Below, piece by piece: positions 16,828-23,306 of a stretch of 33,381 nt of DNA. This stretch comes from Chlamydiota bacterium. Its GTDB lineage: Bacteria; Chlamydiota; Chlamydiia; Chlamydiales; Rhabdochlamydiaceae. The first letter of the stretch is position 1, and each line of letters begins with the position of its first letter. The DNA lies in NCBI GenBank assembly GCA_003228815.1, contig QIGB01000098.1, positions 1-33,381 on the forward strand. Direction: 5' to 3'. Under the pieces are notes generated by a model. That model had not been told where the DNA came from. It ran no database searches and saw nothing but the letters and a program-made list of their open reading frames with translations. The position numbers and the translations under genes are program-made.

Positions 16828-17289
16828 ATGGAATACAAAGTTGTAAAAAAAGGCCCCATGCAAGTCATGGGCATTGAGCTACGTACTACAAATGAAAATT
16901 GGCAATCTGCTAAGGATCTTCCCCCCTTCTGGGGACGTTTTTATCGAGAGCAAATTCAAGCCAAAATTCCTCACCAGAAATCTGGCGAGGTTTTGGGTCT
17001 TTATTGTGAATATGAAAAGGATCATACCCAGCCCTATACAATCTTAGCGGGCTGTGAGGTCTCTGTAGTGGGAGATGTTCCCAAAGGTCTCGTTGTAAAA
17101 CAGATTCCAGCTGCGAAGTATGCGGTCTTTGAAATCACTGGCAAATTTCCTGACAAATTGATGGAGGTATGGCAGTGGATCTGGGAAGGAAATCTCAGAC
17201 GGACGTTTACGGGCGATTTTGAGCTCTATCAATTGGGCTTTGATGGGGTTGATAATACCGATTTGCATCTATATGTCGCAATTGCTTGA
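16828..17289 (+). CDS. GyrI-like / AraC effector-binding domain protein
   Basis: A 153-residue stand-alone effector-binding domain. Family features are the opening YKVVKKGPMQVMGIELRT, the central FWGRFYREQI, GLYCEYE, the hydrophobic AGCEVSVV segment, IPAAKYAVFEITGKFP, and the C-terminal DFELYQLGFDG region that supplies the ligand-pocket acid. Such proteins bind small hydrophobic ligands, act as sensors or inhibit gyrase (SbmC/GyrI). The ATG at 16828 is chosen because the open frame before it only offers a TTG. It overlaps the GNAT gene by 17 bases. A copy of this gene junction recurs as a scrap at 18335-18396. Confidence 0.8.
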   Translation: MEYKVVKKGPMQVMGIELRTTNENWQSAKDLPPFWGRFYREQIQAKIPHQKSGEVLGLYCEYEKDHTQPYTILAGCEVSVVGDVPKGLVVKQIPAAKYAVFEITGKFPDKLMEVWQWIWEGNLRRTFTGDFELYQLGFDGVDNTDLHLYVAIA

Positions 17290-17788
17290 AACAGATCGAT
17301 TAATGGGAATTCCCATTACGATGGAGGACTATGATGATCTCTATCGTCTCAATACGGATCCCGATGTTGCGAAGACAATGGGTGGAACACGTACGACTAA
17401 ACAGACGCAAGAAAGGATCGAGACATGGATTCAGTCGTGGAAGTCCAAAGGCTATGGGGTCTGGGTCTTACGGGAAAAGACAACTGGGAAATTTGTTGGT
17501 CGGGCAGGATTGTTGGACTATCTTATTGATGGGACTTTGGAAACGGAGCTTCTTTATGCTCTGATGCCTGATTTTTGGAATCGGGGTCTTGCAACGGAAA
17601 TTGGAAAGAGAATAATTGCTTATGCTTTCGAAGAAATTGGGTTAGAGGAGTTAGTTTGCTTCACACTGCATGAAAATAAGGCCTCCCAGAGGGTGGTAGA
17701 AAAGTTGGGCTTTCAATATGAAAAGGACATCATGCATGTCAATCTCCCCCACTTTCTGTACAGATTAAAAGTTCCCGAAAGGATTTGA
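17273..17788 (+). CDS. GNAT acetyltransferase (RimJ/RimL-like)
   Basis: A 171-residue N-acetyltransferase. It opens with LLETDRL and continues MEDYDDLYRLNTDPDVAKTMGG, the typical start of RimJ/RimL-type enzymes. The strand GKFVGRAGLLDY and LLYALMPDFWNRGLATEIG form the acetyl-CoA-binding motif A (RGLATE), and NKASQRVVEKLGF is motif B. It transfers acetyl groups from acetyl-CoA to protein N-termini or small amines; the target is unknown. The start at 17273 overlaps the GyrI-like gene, which is needed to include LLETDRL. Its 3' end overlaps the antisense frameshifted gene by about 50 bases. Confidence 0.85.
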   Translation: MSQLLETDRLMGIPITMEDYDDLYRLNTDPDVAKTMGGTRTTKQTQERIETWIQSWKSKGYGVWVLREKTTGKFVGRAGLLDYLIDGTLETELLYALMPDFWNRGLATEIGKRIIAYAFEEIGLEELVCFTLHENKASQRVVEKLGFQYEKDIMHVNLPHFLYRLKVPERI

Positions 17789-18169
17789 CCTCATCTTCCA
17801 TTTCGATATCTGTTGGAGAAATGGGTTCGATGTGATAAGACTTTATTATAGCAAAATACTTCAGCGGTTTATTGGCTTTTTGTGCGAGTTGAATTTCTGC
17901 TAAAACACCATTTGAAATGGGTCCGAAAACCCAAATCTCATCTGCACGTAGAACGACGGTGTTGTTCGCCTCTCTGACATCATCTCTCTCTCTATAGTGT
18001 CGAGAAGAAAATAGTCGAAGAGCATGAAGGGATTTAGGGGTACAGCCCCTTGCTCTAATATATATCGGGAAATGTGCATCCGGAAATAGAAATAGTGCTT
18101 GGACACGGCAGGGTAGACTAGCTTGCGGTTTCCTTCACATTTTTGAGCGGGATGTTCGAAATCTTTCAT
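17739..18169 (-). pseudogene. Frameshifted nucleoside-deoxyribosyltransferase-like gene with (GA)5 tract
   Basis: The frame from 18169 reads about 62 residues containing EGNRKLVYPAVSKHYFYFR and LEQGAVPLNPF up to LLDTIER. It then slides off frame. In the next frame the protein continues DDVREANNTVVLRADEIWVF, GPISNGVLAEI and ends ELLICTESGGD at 17739. Deleting one GA from the GAGAGAGAGA tract (about 17986-17995) restores a 142-codon protein. The intact pieces recall a conserved small family with a nucleoside 2-deoxyribosyltransferase-like fold; I am not sure of the name. AAAGGA sits 5 bases before the ATG. It is either a recent frameshift or a slippage-switchable gene. Confidence 0.6.
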
Positions 18170-18237
18170 AATAGTCCTTTAGAGGGTGTATGTGAATTCA
18201 TTCCACCGCCATAGGAGCTATCTTTTCCCATAGGTGG

Positions 18238-18396
18238 GTATATATATTCCGATGTACTTATCATAGGGTATTATTATAGCATAGCTAGCAAATGCGTACA
18301 CTTCAAAAGTGGTTAGCGATCATGGGGATTTTGGTGGGATTGAAAATACCGATTTGCATCTCTATGTCGCAATTGTTTGAAACAGATCGATGAATG
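18238..18396 (+). repeat. Chimeric duplicate: exporter 5' end joined to GyrI/GNAT junction
   Basis: Bases 18238-18338 copy 20033-20131 (leader and first codons of the drug exporter) with scattered differences. Bases 18335-18396 copy 17244-17305 (end of the GyrI-like gene and start of GNAT). The halves meet at a shared TGGG followed by ATTG or GTTG. The fusion still reads as a 33-codon ORF (18292-18393) beginning MRTLQKWLAIMGILVG and ending MSQLFETDR. It is best read as a recombination scar, not a working gene. Confidence 0.75.
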
Positions 18397-18684
18397 CTTT
18401 TGAACCTCCCTTCCAAGGGCTGTGTTCAAACCTCAGTCTTGACCAATTCAATCCTTACGCCTTAAGGCCAACATTTTCACTGTTTTGAGAGCAACCTTTT
18501 TCCCTATGAAAACCCAATCCTTCAACGATTCGAAGAGATAAGAAGAATTTCTTTTTTTTTGCTCTACGAAGTTGCTCCAGAATCGGGTTACAAAGAAGCA
18601 TTAAAAAACCCTAATATTCAGAAATTCTCAGTAAAGAAATGTCAACTACCTACTGCACAAGGCATAAGGCAGTTGAATCCTTGA
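18390..18684 (+). pseudogene. Possible decayed gene fragment of unknown family
   Basis: Two overlapping frames look protein-like. One runs from an ATG at 18390 (MNAFEPPFQGLCSNLSLDQF) to a stop at 18486-18488. The other runs from about 18466 to 18684, reading PYENPILQRFEEIRR and FFLLYEVAPESGYKEALKNP. A single shift near 18480 would join them into about 95 residues. I do not recognise the product and the case rests only on amino-acid composition. Confidence 0.25.
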
Positions 18685-18713
18685 TTGACTTCTTTCAGAC
18701 GAAGAGATATAGT
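18685..18713 (+). promoter_or_regulatory. Sigma-70-type promoter of the ankyrin gene
   Basis: TTGACT (18685-18690), a 17-base spacer and TATAGT (18708-18713). The start near 18720 leaves a short leader that contains AAGGAG before the ATG at 18739. Confidence 0.65.
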
Positions 18714-18738
18714 TTTTTTTCATTCAAAGGAGCCCACT

Positions 18739-19920
18739 ATGAGTGTAAGTACTTATATCAATAATCTCTCTTCAGTTACTCCCCTACCTATTGTCGATCT
18801 AAGACTTATGGGTGATGAGAAGGAAGCAAGGTTTGTAGAAGCACAAAATCACTTAGTGCTAGACAGACAAGCAGCTCAGGAAAGAGCGGAAGCTTTTATC
18901 TCAAATCTTCAAAAGACTCAATTTCAGCAAAATAGCAAGGGCTCTCCCCTACAAAAACTTCTAGAACGGACCTTGCAATTACCCGATACTGAGGAAAGCA
19001 AACCGATTTTTGCAGTAATCAACAGCGCTTTCTTTAAACAAAGAGGCTACCTCTCAAGATTATTTTCTCATGAGACCTGGGAAGAATGGAGTGAGAACCG
19101 AACAGCGTTAGGAAAAGTGGCTTCTCTGTTTAAGGATTGTATGGAAAGCAGCAGAAGGGTCAGGAGTTTTACAAAAAGGCTGGATGAGAAAATGGTCCAA
19201 CAAGCAAACGATGAGGCAGACGCTCTTTTCAGAATACTCGAACATCGCACAATGAATGGCTTAACTCCTCTATCTGCGAATTCATGTGCAAGTAGAGTTA
19301 TTGGTGGGACGGCAGCCTCGCTGCTTATCAAAAATCCTCTCCCATTATTAATAGGACTCAGCGATTGTTTGCCCATAGCTCATGGACAACAAGCTGATAT
19401 TGAAACAAGAGATATTTTTGGGATAACACCTCTTAATTATGCTGCTACGGAAAAAGGTAATAAAGAGGTCGTTGAACTTCTTCTCGAAAAAGGGGTTGAT
19501 ATCGAAGCAAGAGATGTTCAGAAGCGAACGGCTCTTCATATTGCCGTAAAAAATGGGGACTTCGAAATCACTGAACTTCTTCTCGAAAAAGGGGCTGATA
19601 TCGAAGCGACAGAACTTTTTGGTCGAACACCTCTTCATTTTGCTGCAGAAGAAGGACAAAAAGAACTCACTGAACTTCTTCTCGAAAAAGGAGCTGATAC
19701 TGAAGCAAGAAATAGTCGGGGGAACACACCTCTTCATATTGCTTCAAGGGAAGGTCACAAAGAGATCGCTGAAATGCTTCTCGAAAAAGGTGCTAATAAT
19801 ATCGAAGCCAAAGATAAAGAGGGGCGCACCCCTCACCAAATTGCCTTAGAAAATGGTCACGATGAGCTCGCTGAATTTCTTCTTGCAAAAGGAGCTAATA
19901 AAGCAAAAGATGAATTATAA
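18739..19920 (+). CDS. Ankyrin-repeat protein, candidate effector
   Basis: A 393-residue protein. Residues 1-220 form a mostly helical region without a recognised domain and with one hydrophobic stretch (about 191-213). Five ankyrin repeats follow (about 226-391), each with the G-TPLHxA and ELLLEKGAD pattern. At DNA level the repeats recur every 99 bases; the last step is 102, one codon longer. This near-identity shows recent expansion. AAGGAG lies 7 bases before the ATG, which excludes an upstream TTG. Ankyrin proteins bind host or bacterial proteins and are common effectors in intracellular bacteria; secretion is not shown. It has its own promoter. Confidence 0.82.
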   Translation: MSVSTYINNLSSVTPLPIVDLRLMGDEKEARFVEAQNHLVLDRQAAQERAEAFISNLQKTQFQQNSKGSPLQKLLERTLQLPDTEESKPIFAVINSAFFKQRGYLSRLFSHETWEEWSENRTALGKVASLFKDCMESSRRVRSFTKRLDEKMVQQANDEADALFRILEHRTMNGLTPLSANSCASRVIGGTAASLLIKNPLPLLIGLSDCLPIAHGQQADIETRDIFGITPLNYAATEKGNKEVVELLLEKGVDIEARDVQKRTALHIAVKNGDFEITELLLEKGADIEATELFGRTPLHFAAEEGQKELTELLLEKGADTEARNSRGNTPLHIASREGHKEIAEMLLEKGANNIEAKDKEGRTPHQIALENGHDELAEFLLAKGANKAKDEL

Positions 19921-19979
19921 GCAAAACAGATAACAGGCTTTTTCAAAACAAGCATAAAACAGAGATAGTTGTGGATACA

Positions 19980-20023
19980 CTGCGCCATTTTTTCTATAGA
20001 AGAAATTTTTGGGACAGGCGCAG
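19980..20023. repeat. Nested inverted repeat upstream of the exporter
   Basis: CTGCGCC (19980-19986) pairs with GGCGCAG (20017-20023). Inside, TTTTTTC and GAAGAAA pair around TATA with one G-U. It could act as a terminator-like or regulatory hairpin between the ankyrin and exporter genes. The T-run is inside the stem, not after it, so it is not a standard terminator. Confidence 0.35.
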
Positions 20024-20084
20024 AAAATTGTTGTATATATTCTGATGTGCTTATCATAGGAAATTATTGTAATATGGCTGATAT

Positions 20085-21452
20085 ATGCGTACTATTCAAA
20101 AGTGGTTAGCGATCATGGGGATTTTGGTGGGCAACTTGGCGATGGGCCTAAGTTTTTCCTTGATCAATACAAATCTCGAATCGATTCATGCCCAGCTTGG
20201 AGCAACGATCCTTGATCTTCAATGGATGATCAATATTTATGGCATTTTTATTGCGTCAAATCTTGTGACGATGGGGCGTCTTGGGGATATCTTTGGCAGG
20301 AAAAAAATCTATTTGATTGGGTTGATTCTCTTTGCCATTTCTATGTTTGGAGCAGGACTCGCTCCTTTTCCTGGGATGATCATTTTTTTCCAAGCAATCT
20401 GGGGCATTTCTGGTGCGATTTTACTGCCTATTTCACAGGCCATGCTCATCGACATCTATCCTGAGGAGAAAAAAAGTGTTGCTATCGGAATTTGGGCCGC
20501 TGGAGGGGGTATTGCTTTGGCCATTGGTCCTCTCGTCGGCGGATTATTGCTCAATTTTCTTAGTTGGCGCTGGATTTTCCTCATTAATGTTCCCTTTGCT
20601 GCTATTGGATTCTTTTTAACAGCTCTATTTGCTAAGGAATCTCGGACAGAGGGCGAGTCAACTAAAATCGATTGGGGTGGTTTGCTCACTCTTACCATTG
20701 CAATTGGATCATTTATTCTAGCTACAGTTCAGAGCAATCTCTGGAGGGCACCTATCATTGTAGGGCTTTATGCTATTTCAGTGATTTCTCTTATCTTGCT
20801 ACTTGTGATTGAAAAACGGGTTGAGATGCCGATCATTCGTGAGGACCTTTTTAAAAGCCGGAGATTTTTGCTCAGTTCATTAGGAAATTTCTCTATGATT
20901 GCAATATTCTGGGCTGCCATTTTCTTGCTTCCCCTTTACATCCAAAAACAACTGCAGCATTCCCCTCTTGAAACAGGTATTCTTATGCTTGGGTTTGCTG
21001 TTCCTGTGGCTATACTCTCTCCCCTATCTGGCTATCTCTATAATAAAGTGAGCTCCAAGGCACTTATTTTCTTTGGATTTCTTCTTCTCGCTCTTTCCGC
21101 GATTATGCAATTGCAGTTTGGGGAGGTTGCTGAGGTAGCATTTATTGCCATCGCAATATTGCTCTTGGGAATGGGTTTTGGATTAATTTGGACTCCAACT
21201 ACAACAGGAGCTCTTTCGGCAATTTCGAAAAATTTTGCAGGGATTGCTTCGGGGACCTTTGTGACGATACAAGAAATTGGCGGGTCTTTAGGGCTTGCTA
21301 TCACTGTCACTGTCGTACGCAAGCAGAGTGATTTTGTTACAGGCTTTCATGATGGAGTTTGGGTCCTTCTCCTATTCAGTATCATCGGAATTTGTTCGGC
21401 CCTTTTTATGAAAAAAGTAAAAAGACCCAAACCAATGGAACTGAATCAATAG
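20085..21452 (+). CDS. DHA2-type MFS multidrug exporter
   Basis: A 455-residue major facilitator of the EmrB/QacA (DHA2) type, with about 13-14 hydrophobic segments. Motif A is GRLGDIFGRKK (about 64-74), the proline and glycine-rich motif C of drug:H+ antiporters appears as GGGIALAIGPLVGG near 140-153, and LSWRWIFLINVPF follows. Family role: proton-driven export of drugs or metabolites from the cytoplasm. No Shine-Dalgarno is evident. The upstream 50 bases and first codons are duplicated at 18238-18338. Its 3' end overlaps a patatin remnant on the other strand by seven bases. Confidence 0.88.
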   Translation: MRTIQKWLAIMGILVGNLAMGLSFSLINTNLESIHAQLGATILDLQWMINIYGIFIASNLVTMGRLGDIFGRKKIYLIGLILFAISMFGAGLAPFPGMIIFFQAIWGISGAILLPISQAMLIDIYPEEKKSVAIGIWAAGGGIALAIGPLVGGLLLNFLSWRWIFLINVPFAAIGFFLTALFAKESRTEGESTKIDWGGLLTLTIAIGSFILATVQSNLWRAPIIVGLYAISVISLILLLVIEKRVEMPIIREDLFKSRRFLLSSLGNFSMIAIFWAAIFLLPLYIQKQLQHSPLETGILMLGFAVPVAILSPLSGYLYNKVSSKALIFFGFLLLALSAIMQLQFGEVAEVAFIAIAILLLGMGFGLIWTPTTTGALSAISKNFAGIASGTFVTIQEIGGSLGLAITVTVVRKQSDFVTGFHDGVWVLLLFSIIGICSALFMKKVKRPKPMELNQ

Positions 21453-21600
21453 ATGTTTTCTTTGACCCAAGAGCAAGCTGGTGACCAGAGGGACGGATTG
21501 TTTTGGATGTAGTTTTCGGTATATTTCAATAGGTCAGGAATTTTCTGGTAATCATCGAGGACTGGAATCCAATCACTTCCAATAAGATTTCAATCCTCTG
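21446..21600 (-). pseudogene. C-terminal remnant of a second patatin gene
   Basis: The minus strand reads DDYQKIPDLLKYTENYIQ then NNPSLWSPACSWVKENIY and a stop at 21446, closely matching the C-terminus of the patatin encoded at 22246-23250. Upstream of Asp-Asp-Tyr the match continues in another frame (QRIEILLE), so it is frameshifted as well as truncated. No start or catalytic region remains. It shows that the patatin locus was duplicated on both sides of the F-box-like gene. The rest of 21601-21838 holds only the F-box promoter. Confidence 0.8.
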
Positions 21601-21754
21601 AGAGCTAATCGTTTTTTTTAAGCGGACGTTATTGTTAGATAATCTCTTAAGGCTGATTTTGAGAGACTTTTCCAAATATTTCTATAATATGAAGCAGTGT
21701 TTTTCTTCTAAGTCTTTTATTATAAAAGGCTTATTCCTTCGGCTAAATGTTTTT

Positions 21755-21781
21755 TTGACATTCGTTAAAAACTTCTATACA
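21755..21781 (+). promoter_or_regulatory. Candidate promoter of the F-box-like gene
   Basis: A perfect -35 TTGACA (21755-21760) is followed by TATACA at 21776-21781 (15-base spacer) or TACATT at 21778-21783 (17). A separate TATAAT at 21799-21804 lacks a -35. Either gives a leader carrying AAGGA before the ATG at 21839. Confidence 0.4.
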
Positions 21782-21838
21782 TTTATTGCCTTTTTTGATA
21801 TAATTGTATTAAAACCAACCAAAAAAAGGAATAATATT

Positions 21839-22198
21839 ATGTCAGGAATTCCTACTCTAACCCAAGATGTATTTAACGAAGTAGCAAAACATCTTACCCT
21901 TCATGATCTCCAAAATTTATCTTATTGCTCAAAGGGAAGCTCTTTGGCTGCGAATAGTTTCTTAGATACTGCTTTGCACATTGACAAGAGAGAAGATCCC
22001 TGCAAACGAAAGGAGTCTATTAGAGATTTTTATAATAGGGTTGCAATATTTGTAAGGGCTAAAAGAAATTTTGAAGGAAAACACATTGATTCACAAGCTT
22101 TTGCAATCCATGAATTAATACAAATGTATATGCAAAATATGTTTTCTGTTGATTCTGAACCTTTTACAATAGAGTATCATTTTCCACTCATGGATTAA
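21839..22198 (+). CDS. F-box-like domain protein, candidate effector
   Basis: A 119-residue protein whose first 45 residues match an F-box: PTLTQDVFNEVAKHL, then LHDLQNLSYCSKGSSLAA. F-boxes recruit substrates to the eukaryotic SCF (Skp1-cullin) ubiquitin ligase and have no role inside bacteria, so this is probably a host-directed effector. Its C-terminal half is of unknown type, helical, and may be truncated. AAGGA lies 9 bases before the ATG at 21839. The C-terminal coding segment is duplicated just downstream at 22189-22263 in a shifted frame, which suggests the protein was once longer. Confidence 0.6.
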   Translation: MSGIPTLTQDVFNEVAKHLTLHDLQNLSYCSKGSSLAANSFLDTALHIDKREDPCKRKESIRDFYNRVAIFVRAKRNFEGKHIDSQAFAIHELIQMYMQNMFSVDSEPFTIEYHFPLMD

Positions 22199-22263
22199 TA
22201 CAAATATATATCCAAAATATGTTTTCTATTGAAAGTGAAGGTATGTCAATAGAGTTTTTCTTG
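22109..22263 (+). repeat. Tandem duplication of the F-box gene 3' segment
   Basis: Bases 22109-22188 and 22189-22263 are about 75-80-bp diverged copies: both run from CATG-A/G-ATTAATACAAA to CAATAGAGT. The second copy would read HGLIQIYIQNMFSIESEG but is out of frame with the first and lies after its stop. Its end overlaps the last codons of the minus-strand patatin. Confidence 0.7.
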
Positions 22264-23250
22264 AACCCAAGAGCAAGCTGATGACCAAAGGGACGGATTG
22301 TTTTGGATGTAGTTTTCGATGTATTGCAACAGATCGGGAATTTTCTGGTAGTCATCGAGAGCAATGGGCTCAGTGAGGAGAAAATCAATCCTTTGGTATG
22401 AGTTGCCGAGTAATTTCGAGCATACTTGCCCAGGGATCTGTTCTTGGACATCCATCAATAACTCAAGGATGGGAATTGTTCCTTGGTTGGGACTGGTAAA
22501 ATTCGTCATCCATTGTCCCCAACCCCAATTTTCGTCTCCCTGCACTGAATCGTTGTCATATCCTGTCCCAATAGACAGAATGCGAATGTTTTTCATATCT
22601 GTCACATCGGGATTATAAACGGTCATGAGGGCCGCTAGAGACGGATCGGTCATGGCCATTCCTCCATCTACACATCCATCTTTTGAAGGGAAATAGGTTG
22701 GAGCTGCTGTCGATTGTAAGATGGCATCTACGATTTTGAGCTTTTTTCCTTCCTCAGTGAAGTTTTCTCGAATTTGTAATCTCCAACGTCCTTCTGCTTC
22801 ATCGTCTAACGCAACGGTTGGGATGATGACTTTCTTGGGCAAGTCCCCTAACGTGGCACTGGCACTATATCCACAAGATTCCAGGGAGTGGATGATGTAT
22901 TTTTTTAGCATATTAGGATCGTATTCGGGACGGATGACAGTCAAGTAACTTGAGGAGGAAAAGACTCCTGCACTCATTTCTTGGTAGTCTGAGAGTAAGG
23001 TATCGATATCCATTCCACTGGCAAGACAAATGGCAATGATGGAACCGGTTGAGGTTCCTGCAAATACTTCAAACTGCTCACTGAATTTTACGCCGGTCTC
23101 TTTTTGGAGTTCTTTTAGGATTTTTAGTGTTGCAGCACCTCGAATTCCTCCTCCATCACAAGAAAGGATGCGGATTTGGCCGCTATAAGCCATTGAAGTA
23201 AGGGATAGAACAAGTGTGAAAAAAAATAGGGAAAGTATTCTCTTAAGCAT
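22246..23250 (-). CDS. Exported patatin-like phospholipase
   Basis: From the ATG at 23250 the protein has 334 residues and begins with a signal peptide (MLKRILSLFFFTLVLSLTSM). AAAAGGAG lies 6 bases upstream and decides this start. The patatin oxyanion motif DGGGIRG is at 32-38, the nucleophile elbow GTSTG at 65-69 (Ser67), and the catalytic Asp in VDGG further on (after DGC). Family role: hydrolysis of acyl chains from phospholipids; in intracellular bacteria patatins are often exported virulence factors. It lies 56 bases behind treY on the same strand but has its own Shine-Dalgarno. A decayed second copy lies at 21446-21600. Confidence 0.85.
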   Translation of the reverse strand: MLKRILSLFFFTLVLSLTSMAYSGQIRILSCDGGGIRGAATLKILKELQKETGVKFSEQFEVFAGTSTGSIIAICLASGMDIDTLLSDYQEMSAGVFSSSSYLTVIRPEYDPNMLKKYIIHSLESCGYSASATLGDLPKKVIIPTVALDDEAEGRWRLQIRENFTEEGKKLKIVDAILQSTAAPTYFPSKDGCVDGGMAMTDPSLAALMTVYNPDVTDMKNIRILSIGTGYDNDSVQGDENWGWGQWMTNFTSPNQGTIPILELLMDVQEQIPGQVCSKLLGNSYQRIDFLLTEPIALDDYQKIPDLLQYIENYIQNNPSLWSSACSWVQEKLY

Positions 23251-23306
23251 ACGACGCTCCTTTTGAAAGAAATCTTTTGTATGCATTTTGCTTAAGCGGG
23301 ATTTTT

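Noticed and set aside
19430-19910. Regular spacing that could suggest a CRISPR array
   Set aside because: The 99-base periodicity is coding ankyrin repeats in one open frame, without spacers.
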